From contig DASYKT010000027.1 in the NCBI GenBank assembly GCA_035995185.1, forward strand, positions 1 to 64,000: a stretch of 64,000 nt of DNA, given 5' to 3'. The notes under the pieces were generated by a model. That model did no database searches, was not told where the DNA came from, and was given only the letters and a program-made list of their open reading frames with translations. Position 1 is the first letter of the stretch. Every line of letters starts with the position of its first letter. Positions 26,059 to 34,711 of this stretch are shown here, piece after piece. The translations under genes were made by a program, and so were the position numbers. Source of the DNA: DASYKT01 sp035995185. Lineage in GTDB: Bacteria; Acidobacteriota; Blastocatellia; Pyrinomonadales; Pyrinomonadaceae.

Positions 26059-26880
26059 ATGCTTTTTGAGACAAACAAAGAAGTACTTGATTGGTATGAA
26101 CGGCAGACCCGGTCGCTGACCAAGGAATTTATCGATAATATTCCCTGGGACGAGGTCAAAAACTACCCGTTGGACGAGCGTTTTGTGCGCGTGCTGTTAT
26201 ATATGCGCGACGTGGAAAGATTTACCGAAGAATACCACAGCCATATGCTGCGCACGCCTACCGGCAAAGATCCTGTCATCAGCAAATTTATGGAACGCTG
26301 GGGCGTGGAAGAAACCACGCACGGCGATGTGCTGAACCGTTTCTTAAACGAAGCCGGATATCATACCGACGAGAATTGGTACGAGGAATTAAAGCAAGGC
26401 ATCAGCCGCATGTATAAATCAAACGTTTGGCTGATCGGGCATCTGGCCAATATTGTGGGTAAAAGATTTACCGCGACCCACATGTCATTCGGCGCGATCA
26501 ACGAACTCTGCACGGCGCAGAGCTATCGCCGGATGAGAGGGATCTGCAACCATCCCGTGCTGGAAAAAATATTGACGGCCATCGTCCGCGAAGAATCCAT
26601 TCACACCACTTTCTACTGGAGCGTTGCCCGTCTGGAACTGCGTAAATCCCAGGGCGCGCAAAAGCTGGCGCGATTTATTATCGATAATTTTTGGGTTCCG
26701 GTGGGCCAGGGACTGAAATCGCCTACAGATGCCAATTATGCGACCAAAACTCTCTTTCAGGATGAAAGGGGCCTGGCTATCCTGGACAGAAATGTCACCC
26801 AGCGCGTCAGACAGCTTCCCGGATTCGACGGCCTGACCAAAGTTAATAAAGTTTTAGGGGATATCGTGCTGGCGGAATAA
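26059..26880 (+). CDS. Ferritin-like diiron protein (acyl-ACP desaturase-like)
   Basis: A 273-residue helical protein with paired iron-binding motifs: E85-x-x-H88 (VEETTHGD) and E179-x-x-H182 (REESIHTTF), plus acidic residues in helices near 53-58 and 149. This pattern matches the fatty-acyl-ACP desaturase type 2 / ferritin-like group, which uses a diiron centre for oxygen chemistry. It is shorter than plant desaturases and the substrate is unknown. It is a single gene, ending in a terminator-like repeat opposite serC. Confidence 0.8.
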   Translation: MLFETNKEVLDWYERQTRSLTKEFIDNIPWDEVKNYPLDERFVRVLLYMRDVERFTEEYHSHMLRTPTGKDPVISKFMERWGVEETTHGDVLNRFLNEAGYHTDENWYEELKQGISRMYKSNVWLIGHLANIVGKRFTATHMSFGAINELCTAQSYRRMRGICNHPVLEKILTAIVREESIHTTFYWSVARLELRKSQGAQKLARFIIDNFWVPVGQGLKSPTDANYATKTLFQDERGLAILDRNVTQRVRQLPGFDGLTKVNKVLGDIVLAE

Positions 26881-26883
26881 TTA

Positions 26884-26945
26884 AACTCCCCCTCCTGCCT
26901 GAGGATGGGGTGGCGCGGCGCAGCCGTGACGGGGTGGTGGGAGTT
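26884..26945. repeat. AACTCCCC...GGGAGTT repeat between convergent genes
   Basis: AACTCCCCCTCC on the left and GGTGGTGGGAGTT on the right flank a GC-rich centre. It is a diverged member of the family seen at 32562-32614 and 40139-40253. Confidence 0.7.
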
Positions 26946-26956
26946 CTTAAAATTTC

Positions 26957-28063
26957 TTAGCCATTACGCCCGGCAAAATCATTCATAAAATCGACCAGCT
27001 TTTCGACGCCTTCTTTCGGGAAGGCGTTGTAGATCGAGGCGCGAATACCGCCCACGCTGCGATGTCCGCGCAATCCGTCGAGCCCCTGCGCCAAAGCTTC
27101 CTCGCAAAACTTCTCTTCTAATTCCGCGGCAGGCAAATTAAAAGTTACGTTCATCAGCGAACGCGCGTCGCGCTCGGCCCGGCCGCGATAATACCCGTCA
27201 CTTTTATCTAGCGCGTCATAGAGCAATTTTGCTTTCGCTTCATTCTCATGCTGCATTGCCGCCAGCCCGCCCTTTTCTTTTAGCCAGCCGCAAACAAGAT
27301 CGATGATGTAAATTCCAAAAGTATTCGGCGTATTTCCGCGCGAGCCGTTTTCGGCATGGTAGCGATAATCAAGCATCTTGTGCTGGCCGGCGGGCACGCG
27401 TTCCAGCATTTCATCGCTGATAATGACCAGCGTGACCCCCGCCGGGCCGATGTTTTTTTGCGCCCCGGCATAGATCATCGAGTATTTGGAAATATCGATC
27501 GGCTTGGACAAAATGTTGGAAGAAGCATCGCAAACGACCGGCATTATGCCGCCGTCAAGATCGTAGCTAAACTCAACACCATCAATAGTTTCGTTGGATA
27601 CATAATGTATATAGCGGGCTTCTCTGTCGAACTTTAATTCTTCCTGTTTGGGGATGGTTGTGAAACTGTCTGCTTCGGAATCGTAGACCGTATTTACGTT
27701 TCCGCATCGGCGCGCTTCGGCGGCTGCTTTCTTTCCCCAGATACCGGTGATGACAAAATCCGCCGAGGAGCCAGCGGGTAAAAAATTCATCGGCACCATA
27801 TTGAATTGCAGCGAAGCCCCGCCCTGCAAAAAAAGTATCTGATAATTGTCCGGCACTGAAAGTATGTCTTTGATACCGCGCCGAGCGTCATCCAGAATTT
27901 TGTCAAAGATTTTTGAGCGATGGCTGATCTCCATCACTGACATTCCGCTGCCGTTAATTGAAAGTAATTCGTCCCGCGCCTGTTCCAAAACGGGTAAGGG
28001 CAGCATCGCCGGACCGGAGCTGAAATTGAAAATTCTTTCGCTTGAAGTTTTCACCTGCATCAA
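26957..28063 (-). CDS. serC: Phosphoserine aminotransferase
   Basis: A 368-residue PLP enzyme making 3-phosphoserine from 3-phosphohydroxypyruvate and glutamate (serine synthesis; also pyridoxal phosphate synthesis). The family start NFSSGPAMLPLPVLEQA, the QGGASLQF phosphate loop and the PLP lysine K203 (AGAQKNIGP) are all present. It lies one base after the SDR gene stop, so the two are co-transcribed. Confidence 0.96.
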   Translation of the reverse strand: MMQVKTSSERIFNFSSGPAMLPLPVLEQARDELLSINGSGMSVMEISHRSKIFDKILDDARRGIKDILSVPDNYQILFLQGGASLQFNMVPMNFLPAGSSADFVITGIWGKKAAAEARRCGNVNTVYDSEADSFTTIPKQEELKFDREARYIHYVSNETIDGVEFSYDLDGGIMPVVCDASSNILSKPIDISKYSMIYAGAQKNIGPAGVTLVIISDEMLERVPAGQHKMLDYRYHAENGSRGNTPNTFGIYIIDLVCGWLKEKGGLAAMQHENEAKAKLLYDALDKSDGYYRGRAERDARSLMNVTFNLPAAELEEKFCEEALAQGLDGLRGHRSVGGIRASIYNAFPKEGVEKLVDFMNDFAGRNG

Positions 28064-28064
28064 A

Positions 28065-28847
28065 TTATTTCTTATCGAATTTTCCCCGCAGCGCGCTTCC
28101 GATCACTCTTGTTATCAAACTGTTCGGCGTAATTGTCACGGCATAGGCCACGAATTTATTCATCGCGCCGGAAATGACCACGGTCTTTTTTCGCTCAACG
28201 CCGCGCAGGGCCGCATCGACCACCTGCTCCGGTGTTTGCATTCCTTTTAATTTGAACGGGTCGCTGATCCTGGCGGCGGCGAAAAAATTAGTATCGGTCA
28301 CCCCGGGACAAAGCGCCGTGATCTGGATGCCATAGGGGCGGTTTTCGGCGGCAACGCCTTCGGTAAACGCGGTAACAAAAGCCTTACTAGCGGCATAGGT
28401 AGACATAAAGGGGAGCGGCTGAAAACTGATCGTCGAAGAAACATTGATGATCGTTCCCTTTTTTCGCTCGCGCATCTGCGGAAGATATCGATGTGTCAGC
28501 GCTACCAGTGCGCGAACATTAAGATCTACCATTTCCAGTTCGCGTTCGAGCGGAAGTTCGGTGAAATCACCCATCGAACCAAAACCCGCGTTGTTGATCA
28601 GCCAGTCTATCTCAAACCCGTGCTTTTGTGTTTCTTCAAAAAGCCGCGCATCGGCACCGTGTTCCGACAGGTCAAGCGCGACATAGTGAGCGATGATCTT
28701 GTGTTCAAGCATCAGTTCGTCACAGAGTTCGTGCAGCTTTTTTTCCGAACGCGCCACGAGCACAAGGTCGTGCTTTTTCGCCGCCAACTTGCGCGCAAAA
28801 ACTTCGCCTATCCCACTCGATGCTCCGGTTATTAACGTATAAGCCAT
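28065..28847 (-). CDS. Short-chain dehydrogenase/reductase
   Basis: A 260-residue classical SDR. It has the cofactor loop TGASSGIG (about 7-14), NNAG near 90, the catalytic Ser (NVSSTISF) and Y-x-x-x-K (YAASK). The basic residues after the second strand (ARSEKK) favour NADP. The C-terminal DltE/YqjQ-like region (QTPEQVVDAALRGVERKK) suggests a general oxidoreductase of lipids or ketones. It is the first gene of an operon with serC. Confidence 0.9.
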   Translation of the reverse strand: MAYTLITGASSGIGEVFARKLAAKKHDLVLVARSEKKLHELCDELMLEHKIIAHYVALDLSEHGADARLFEETQKHGFEIDWLINNAGFGSMGDFTELPLERELEMVDLNVRALVALTHRYLPQMRERKKGTIINVSSTISFQPLPFMSTYAASKAFVTAFTEGVAAENRPYGIQITALCPGVTDTNFFAAARISDPFKLKGMQTPEQVVDAALRGVERKKTVVISGAMNKFVAYAVTITPNSLITRVIGSALRGKFDKK

Positions 28848-28880
28848 AGTCGATTTACATTATCGTAACAAAAGAAAAAT

Positions 28881-29034
28881 TAACCACAAAGACACAAAGC
28901 GCACAAAGAAGAATTCAAACATGGACGGGCAGGATGAACGGGATAAAAAACGAATGTTAAACCGTCTTTATTTTATCCCTTTATCCCTTTATCCCTGTAA
29001 AAATTCCTTTGTGCGTTTCGTGCCTTAGTGGTGA
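28881..29034. repeat. Nested inverted repeats downstream of the exonuclease gene
   Basis: Outer arms are TAACCACAAAGACACAAAGC and a matching segment ending GTGCCTTAGTGGT. Inside sits a second inverted pair (GGGATAAA... and TTTATCCC). Two repeat families appear to be stacked, one inside the other. Confidence 0.75.
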
Positions 29035-29040
29035 AAAATC

Positions 29041-29895
29041 TCAGTATTCCCATTTAGCGAGGAAATCTTTGATGTGCGCGCGACCGGGTTTTTGTGATTC
29101 CGCCAGCAGGAAATTGTAGAAATTTTCCTGTTCGGCGGCATAATCCGTGTCTTCAAAAAATCCGCAAAAATGCGCCAGCCGCTGCCATACCAGGTAAGTG
29201 TTAAGCGTATCTATCTCATTGTAGGCAATAATCTTAGGCAGCTCACCGGCGAGCCACAATTCGGCTACCTGCAGGCCGTCAATATCCAGCTTTCCGGGAA
29301 ATCCGCACATCTTTGCGAGCTCGTTGAGCGACGGGACCTCGCGGAAATTATTCCCGCCGCCGCTGATAAGTTTCATTATATCGAGATGCCATTCGCCGTA
29401 ATCGCTGTAGTAATCGCGGCCTTCCCAAGGCTTATCGGGGCGCAGGTTAAACTCCTTTGCTTCGATATCGTTTACCATGGCGCGCTGCATCAGCACGCGA
29501 ATGTCCGCGTTCAGCGAATTGTAGCCGACCAGCTGCGGTTTGCGTTCGCCCACGTAATGAAAGAATTTTGAAAGCAAAATAGACTCGGTTTTTCCCCCAG
29601 CATCTTCTGCCGGATCTTCGGGCAGCGAATGCAGGCGGAAAATGACTTGCGTTTCGCCGTCGATGCTTTCCAGGCAGCGTGAAAGAAATGCGATCGATAC
29701 CACCCGCGAGAAAAGATACTTCAGAAAAGGCATCGGTCTGCCTTCATTTGCGCCGGCGCGTTTCCAGAGAGCTTCAAAAGCGTCGCGCTCGGTCGCACCC
29801 TCCGGCAGATCGCACAGACGCCGCGCGGCCACCGCGTCCGGCACCCATTCCAGATCGTAAAACCAGATGCGGTGATGAATTCCGTTTTTAAGCAT
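29041..29895 (-). CDS. Predicted DEDD 3'-5' exonuclease (PolB-exonuclease-like)
   Basis: A 284-residue protein matching the predicted exonuclease family related to the DNA polymerase B proofreading domain. Exo I is D14-L-E16 (FYDLEW), Exo II is GYNSLNADIRVL and Exo III is YNEIDTLNTY. The fold hydrolyses single-stranded DNA ends with two metal ions; here it stands alone without polymerase. Its first eight bases overlap the end of the membrane-protein gene upstream. Confidence 0.87.
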   Translation of the reverse strand: MLKNGIHHRIWFYDLEWVPDAVAARRLCDLPEGATERDAFEALWKRAGANEGRPMPFLKYLFSRVVSIAFLSRCLESIDGETQVIFRLHSLPEDPAEDAGGKTESILLSKFFHYVGERKPQLVGYNSLNADIRVLMQRAMVNDIEAKEFNLRPDKPWEGRDYYSDYGEWHLDIMKLISGGGNNFREVPSLNELAKMCGFPGKLDIDGLQVAELWLAGELPKIIAYNEIDTLNTYLVWQRLAHFCGFFEDTDYAAEQENFYNFLLAESQKPGRAHIKDFLAKWEY

Positions 29896-30400
29896 CGCCT
29901 CCCCGTGGAGTATTTCTTCTGGCCGACCAGTACGCTATCAGCGCCACCGGCAAACCGATCAGGAGCGCGTGGCCGACCACGTTATTCAACATCGCCCAGT
30001 AATCAAAGGATTTCGCCCTGCCCGAAGCGGAGAGCGGGATAACCACGTACTGCATAAAAAGATGAACACCAACGCCGTAAAGCATACCCCACGCGACAGG
30101 CTCTCTGAGGATCCGGGGAAATCTATTGCTCAGGATGTAGAAAAATACCGCCACACCCAAAGCCACGACATAGTGCAGCGCCAAACCTATGAGCCCTGTT
30201 GTGGTGCCGCCTGCCCTTGCTGCCTCGGTTCCATACAAACCAGCCGCGACCCCCTGAAACACCTGGAAAAACGATATGTTGTAGTAAAAGCCAAAAAAGA
30301 AATAAGCATCGAACATATCCAGAATGCCGACCGCCAGCCAGCCTAAAAGGATGGTTTCCAGCGCGCGCGGCGTACCTATAATTGCAGAATCTGCACTCAT
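29888..30400 (-). CDS. Four-helix integral membrane protein, unknown function
   Basis: A 170-residue protein with about four transmembrane segments (near 15-35, 70-92, 103-120 and 137-157). It is a membrane protein of the YagU/DUF1440 style by look only. It reads into the exonuclease gene with an eight-base overlap, so both are probably translated from one message. Confidence 0.7.
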   Translation of the reverse strand: MSADSAIIGTPRALETILLGWLAVGILDMFDAYFFFGFYYNISFFQVFQGVAAGLYGTEAARAGGTTTGLIGLALHYVVALGVAVFFYILSNRFPRILREPVAWGMLYGVGVHLFMQYVVIPLSASGRAKSFDYWAMLNNVVGHALLIGLPVALIAYWSARRNTPRGGDA

Positions 30401-30832
30401 AAAAATTACCTCATATTTGCGTTCAATGTGGTTTCGGAATTATACGCCAAAACAAAAACCACTAAAAACGTTGATTTTAAATGCTTACGTGGTTTGATGC
30501 GTTAAGCGGGGTTTTGGTTCCGGCTCTAAGAGAATTTTTATTGAGGTCCGGTTGTTGACCATGGCGGCGGTTTTCGTGTGTTTGGTGTTTCGTGGTTAAA
30601 TTCTTACAGTTGTCTAAACATTACTGAACTAAAAAGCTTAACCACGAAATACACTAAACAAGTTTCATCTTCAGGTCGCGTCATCGAGCTTTTATGGCCG
30701 GCGCCATTTTATATTTTTGCCCTCACCATAATTAACGAGAAAAAAAAGAAAACCGCGAAAATACTTTGCAGCACTTCCGCGGTTTTTTTTGATCAACTTA
30801 AGAGGGCTGATCTAACTAAATATCGCTGTCCA
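30401..30832. other. Gene-free spacer with an inverted repeat
   Basis: 432 bases without a credible gene. 30571-30660 carries an inverted repeat of the ACCACGAA family (TTTTCGTGTGTTTGGTGTTT then CGTGGTTAA, mirrored by TTAACCACGAAATACAC). The right end holds the terminator at 30751-30790. The leftward promoter of the membrane-protein/exonuclease pair must be in the first 100 bases, but no clear boxes were seen. Confidence 0.6.
30751..30790 (-). terminator. Rho-independent terminator of the shortened beta-helix gene
   Basis: AACCGCG and CGCGGTT pair around about 22 bases, with A/T tracts on both sides (TTCTTTTTTTT on the minus strand). It lies about 45 bases after the stop at 30833. Confidence 0.7.
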
Positions 30833-31150
30833 TTATTGTAACGTAACAGTCGTGGTTGGCGAACTCGGATTTGTATTTCCCTGAAACATATTACTGGTAA
30901 AGGAAGTGATCGTGCCGCCGCTGGTGGCAAAAGCCGTGGTGTTGCTGGTGATCATATTGGTAGCCGTCTTGGAAATTGCTCCGGCGAAAGTTTTACAAGG
31001 GGCTGTGCGGCTGCAAGGGTTAGTATCGTCTCCCAGTCCTGACACCCAGGTCCGGGGGGCCTGCGCCTGTATTAATGCGGCTGCCGCCATGATGATAATA
31101 ACCAAATCTAACGCTTTGAATGTAACGAATGCAACGAAATATTTTCTCAT
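30833..31150 (-). pseudogene. Internally deleted beta-helix paralogue (ends only)
   Basis: A 105-residue frame keeps the signal peptide, the RTWVSGLGDDTNPCSRTAPC head and the ITSFTSNMFQGN tail of the 304-residue paralogue next door. It lacks about 205 residues of beta-helix core. The join is in frame, at CCAAT followed by GATCAC, and CAAT occurs at both ends of the missing part in the paralogue. Promoter and terminator look intact, so a small secreted protein may still be made. It is called a pseudogene because the functional fold is gone. Confidence 0.75.
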
Positions 31151-31238
31151 AGTTTTCTCCTGATCCTTTGGATTGCTTTAAATTGTAGTGTCTATCACTT
31201 GGACGGCAGGGATGCGTCTTTTGCAGGGTATAAAATGA

Positions 31239-31268
31239 GTTATATTCCTTTTGGAAAGTACCTGTCAA
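31239..31268 (-). promoter_or_regulatory. Sigma-70-type promoter of the shortened beta-helix gene
   Basis: On the minus strand TTGACA (31263-31268), 18 bases and TATAAC (31239-31244). It gives a leader of about 80 bases before the ATG at 31150. Confidence 0.65.
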
Positions 31269-31330
31269 TGAAAAAATTTGGTTCGGGCGGGCTGACAAAC
31301 GTTAAGTTATTACAAGAATTGAAATTAAAA

Positions 31331-31363
31331 AAACCACGGAAGCTTTCAAAGCCTCCGTGGTTC
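31331..31363 (-). terminator. Rho-independent terminator of the 304-residue beta-helix gene
   Basis: AACCACGGAGGCTTT and its partner AAGCTTCCGTGGTT form a strong stem followed by seven T on the minus strand, 29 bases after the stop. Confidence 0.85.
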
Positions 31364-31391
31364 TTATCACAACTTTTGTGTGTCTATTCTT

Positions 31392-32306
31392 CTACTGCAG
31401 GGCTATCGTCGAGGTCGGCGCGCCATCAATCGCATTGCCCTGACGCATGTTGTTGGTAAAGGAAGTGATAACTCCGCCCGTTATGTTCAAGCCGGTGCCG
31501 TTGTTCGTGATCGTATTGCCCGAAAGCCTGACGACCGAGCCCGTGCTGGCCGTAACTCCGACGGTGTTGTGCGAAACATCGCAGCCTGACAGGGCCATTT
31601 CAGCGTTGAACGTTCCCACGCCCGTGCCATTGCCGCTGATGGTCGTATTGCTGACAGAGGCCTTGGTGCCGTTGCTCAGGTTGATGCCGGTGTTAGAGTT
31701 AGCATAAATTTTCGAATCGGCTATCGCCAACGTTACGCTTCCGCCAATGATGAACGAATTGATGCCGTTGCTCGCATTGTTGCGGATAAGGCTGTTGCCG
31801 ATATTGACCTTGGTCGATCCGGTGGTCGTTTCGAGCGAAACTCCGTGCTGGGTTACGCCTTGGATGACAACTTCATCCAGGGTCACCTGGCTGGCCGACA
31901 GTACGCGAATGCCGTTGATGCCGGTTCCCGCGCCGTTGATGCTTACTCCGCGAAGCATGAATGCTTTTTTGGTGTCGGTCACGGCAGTGATATTGACGAT
32001 CACGCCGTTGGTTCCGGCTGACAGGATCGAACCCTGGGTATCTTCACAATCGATGGTGATCGATTTGGCAACAGTCACGGCTCCGTAACCGGCCGGGTCC
32101 AGACAGTTGATCTCGCCATTGGTAGCAGTTTTTGAAATAGCTCCGGCAAATGTTTTACAAGGCGCGGTGCGGCTGCACGGATTGACGTCATCGCCTACAC
32201 CCGATACCCATGTACGGGTCGCCTGAGCCTGAGCTGTCAACGATGCCGCCGCCAAAATAATGCCGGCGAAAATTGAAGTGCGCAAAATAAACATGATCTT
32301 ATTCAT
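31392..32306 (-). CDS. Secreted right-handed beta-helix protein
   Basis: A 304-residue exported protein. The signal peptide ends AQAQA. A conserved head has RTWVSGVGDDVNPCSRTAPC and the paired cysteine CLDPAG. About ten short parallel beta-helix coils follow, rich in G-I-x-V/N-x-S and N-T-x-I-x-x-N, as in pectate-lyase-like proteins. No catalytic residues are evident, so surface binding rather than lysis is inferred. It is the middle of three tandem paralogues, with a TATAAT box at 32365-32370 about 60 bases upstream. Confidence 0.85.
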   Translation of the reverse strand: MNKIMFILRTSIFAGIILAAASLTAQAQATRTWVSGVGDDVNPCSRTAPCKTFAGAISKTATNGEINCLDPAGYGAVTVAKSITIDCEDTQGSILSAGTNGVIVNITAVTDTKKAFMLRGVSINGAGTGINGIRVLSASQVTLDEVVIQGVTQHGVSLETTTGSTKVNIGNSLIRNNASNGINSFIIGGSVTLAIADSKIYANSNTGINLSNGTKASVSNTTISGNGTGVGTFNAEMALSGCDVSHNTVGVTASTGSVVRLSGNTITNNGTGLNITGGVITSFTNNMRQGNAIDGAPTSTIALQ

Positions 32307-32639
32307 TGAGAGTATCTCCTTTTATTTCTCTTGAAAGTGAAAATTGATATCGTGTGTGGGAAAAATTATACACGGACTTAATTACATAAAATTAGCTAGA
32401 GTATATTCCTCTTTTTCGAAGCGTCATAACCATAAGACGGGGCTATTTGGGCTTTTTGCCAAGATTTTAAAAGATTTAAGAAATACTGCTAAAAGTCCTT
32501 ATTTTGGAGTATTTAGCGAGTTTAATGAGAGCACAGACCACCCGCACGCAAAGGCTGAAAAAACCACCCTCCTTACATAAGGAGGGTGGTGCGGCCTTGC
32601 GCAACGGGGTGGTTCTTTCTTCAGTCCAGGTTGATCTCT
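32307..32639. other. Spacer between beta-helix paralogues
   Basis: The left part is the AT-rich leader and promoter of the 304-residue gene (minus-strand TATAAT at 32365-32370, weak -35). The right part carries the repeat/terminator at 32562-32614. No gene is seen. Confidence 0.6.
32562..32614 (-). terminator. CCACCCTCC-family repeat acting as terminator
   Basis: ACCACCCTCCTTA at 32563-32575 and TAAGGAGGGTGGT at 32578-32590 form a strong hairpin followed by six T on the minus strand, 50 bases after the stop of the 280-residue gene. A GC-rich part with CGGGGTGGTT completes the repeat unit. Confidence 0.8.
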
Positions 32640-33482
32640 TTATTGCAGCCCGGTCGGCACCACATTTCCGGATGGCGTGTTGTTGGTGCCGTTACCGGTG
32701 ATCGAATTATTGCCGTAAGAAAGGATCGATCCTTTCGGGTAATTCAAATTGGTGGTGTTTTCGCTGATCGTATTGCCGGAGATCCTGACCGTACCGCCAA
32801 GAGCGGTCCGAATGCCTGTGTTATTTCCCGCGATCAGGCAATCCGTTACCGCTACGTCTGACGTCTGCGACGCGGTTACTCCCTCTCCATTGCCTAGTAT
32901 CTGCGAGCGGATGATAGCCGCTTTTGAAGGGCTGCCGTCCGAAGACATGACGTTAATGCCGCTCACCGCATTGTTTCTAAAAGTAGTATTGCTGATCAGG
33001 AGCTGCGGCGCGCCCGAGGCCCCCGGAGCCTCCAGTGAAACTCCGCTGTTGGTAAATCCGTCAATGGCCGAGTCTTCGATCGTCACCCGGCTGGCCGCAA
33101 ATATCCGCACGCCGTATGCACCCGCATTCTGCCCGCTGAGCGATAAACCGCGCAGGCGTACTATGGCGCCGGCACTATTAATGGTGATAGCGTTGCCGTT
33201 TGTTACCAAAATGCTTCCAAAAGCACCCGAGCAATCGAACGTAATGCTTTTCGAAATTGTCACACCTCCAAAGCCGCCCGGATCGAGACAGTTGATCTCG
33301 CCGCCGGCGGCGGTCTTTGAGATCGACCCGGCAAACGTTTTACACGGCGCGGTGCGGCTGCAGGGATTGGCATCGTCGCCGACACCGGAGATCCACGTGC
33401 GAGTGGCTTGCGCTTGGGCTGTGGCTGCCGCCGTAAAAATAAGAATAGCAAAAACGAAAACGTGGAAGAGAGACTGTTTCAT
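32640..33482 (-). CDS. Secreted right-handed beta-helix protein, paralogue
   Basis: A 280-residue exported protein, paralogous to the one at 31392-32306. It has the same signal type (AQAQA), head motif RTWISGVGDDANPCSRTAPC, CLDPGG and parallel beta-helix coils, but a diverged tail. AAAAGGAG precedes the ATG. It has a near-consensus promoter at 33569-33597. A surface or matrix role is inferred; no active-site pattern is seen. Confidence 0.85.
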   Translation of the reverse strand: MKQSLFHVFVFAILIFTAAATAQAQATRTWISGVGDDANPCSRTAPCKTFAGSISKTAAGGEINCLDPGGFGGVTISKSITFDCSGAFGSILVTNGNAITINSAGAIVRLRGLSLSGQNAGAYGVRIFAASRVTIEDSAIDGFTNSGVSLEAPGASGAPQLLISNTTFRNNAVSGINVMSSDGSPSKAAIIRSQILGNGEGVTASQTSDVAVTDCLIAGNNTGIRTALGGTVRISGNTISENTTNLNYPKGSILSYGNNSITGNGTNNTPSGNVVPTGLQ

Positions 33483-33568
33483 GGGGAAACTCCTTTTGAT
33501 TTAATTTTGTAAAACAAACATCCCGGTATGGGAAAGTAAAACTGCCCTGCCTGGTAGGGTTTAATTGT

Positions 33569-33597
33569 TTTATACCCGGTGTAAGAGCGGGTGTCAA
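33569..33597 (-). promoter_or_regulatory. Strong sigma-70 promoter of the 280-residue beta-helix gene
   Basis: On the minus strand TTGACA (33592-33597), 17 bases and TATAAA (33569-33574). The predicted leader is about 80 bases. The spacer contains the CGCTCTT motif also found in the 4659-4766 inverted repeat. Confidence 0.8.
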
Positions 33598-33649
33598 TAA
33601 AAAAAGCTGAGCAAATAATTTACCACCCGGACTTTAGAGGTAAAACCCA

Positions 33650-34276
33650 CTAAAGCTCAAAAAGAAGGTCGGTCGGCGGCAATACGCCGTGAAAAGTTTT
33701 GCGGTGCAGAGGGCAAGCGCCATGAGTGCGAAGGGCGGCTTTATGAAACCTGGTAGCGTACCCGACGTGGGAATCGAATCCGTATTGCGGATAGATGTCG
33801 TGCATTTCCCGCATCAGATTGTCGCGATAGGTTTTGGCAATGACGGATGCGGCGGCGATCGAGGCAGAAATGGAATCGCCCCGGATAATGCCGAGTTGCG
33901 GAAGCAGCAATTCTTTTAACTGGAGCGCATCGACGAGCAAAAAATCAGCGCCCGGCTGTAATTTTTCAACAGCCAGGCGCATCGCTTTTTTCGAAGCCTG
34001 TAGAATGTTTATCCGGTCGATCTCTTCGGCATCGACCTCGGCTACGGCGTAACAGACAGCTCTTTGCTTGATCTTTTCGGCAATGGTTTCACGCTGTTTA
34101 AGCGTGAGCTGCTTGGAATCGTTCAAGCCTTTTGGCAGCGGCTTTTGCAGGTCTAAAATGACCGCTCCCGCCACAACGGCGCCGGCCAGACAACCGCGGC
34201 CGACCTCATCGACCCCGGCTACGAAACGGTAGCCGTCAATGACTGCCTGTCTTTCGAAATGAAGGCCGACTGCCAT
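33650..34276 (-). CDS. rnhB: Ribonuclease HII
   Basis: A 208-residue enzyme removing ribonucleotides from RNA-DNA hybrids. The metal-binding set is D23-E24 (GVDEVGRG), D116 (LLVDALQL) and D134 (RGDSISASIAAASVIAK). It lies nine bases after rplS, as in many bacteria, and is the last gene of the ffh-to-rnhB cluster. Confidence 0.96.
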   Translation of the reverse strand: MAVGLHFERQAVIDGYRFVAGVDEVGRGCLAGAVVAGAVILDLQKPLPKGLNDSKQLTLKQRETIAEKIKQRAVCYAVAEVDAEEIDRINILQASKKAMRLAVEKLQPGADFLLVDALQLKELLLPQLGIIRGDSISASIAAASVIAKTYRDNLMREMHDIYPQYGFDSHVGYATRFHKAALRTHGACPLHRKTFHGVLPPTDLLFEL

Positions 34277-34285
34277 CCTTTAAAG

Positions 34286-34684
34286 TTAGTCTTTTTTGCC
34301 TGCCGTTTTGCCTTTTCCGGTGGCCCCGTCTTTGTTGCGGGTATCCAGTTCGCGAATGCGGGCCGCTTTACCGCGCAGGTTGCGCAGGTAGTAAAGCTTG
34401 GCGCGGCGAACGCGTCCCCGCCGGATCAGCTCGATCTTGGAAATGATCGTGGCATGCAGCGGGAAAATTCTTTCCACGCCGATACCGCCGGCGCTCACCT
34501 TACGGACAGTAAAAGTTTCGCGCACGCCGCCGTGCTTGCGGGCGATCACTATGCCTTCAAAAGCCTGCAGGCGCTCTTTGCCGCCTTCCTTGATGCGTAC
34601 TTGCACGCGCACCGTGTCACCGGCTTTAAAATCGGGAATATCACTTTTTATTTGTATTTTTTCAACTGAATCTAATCGGTTCAT
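34286..34684 (-). CDS. rplS: Ribosomal protein L19
   Basis: A 132-residue large-subunit protein. The core has FKAGDTVRVQVRIKEGGKER, LQAFEGIVIARK, GVERIFPLHA and RRGRVRRAKLYYLR. The last 18 residues are an added Lys/Gly-rich tail. Placed between trmD and rnhB. Confidence 0.97.
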   Translation of the reverse strand: MNRLDSVEKIQIKSDIPDFKAGDTVRVQVRIKEGGKERLQAFEGIVIARKHGGVRETFTVRKVSAGGIGVERIFPLHATIISKIELIRRGRVRRAKLYYLRNLRGKAARIRELDTRNKDGATGKGKTAGKKD

Positions 34685-34711
34685 TTCTCTAATCAGGCGG
34701 AGAGGTTGACC

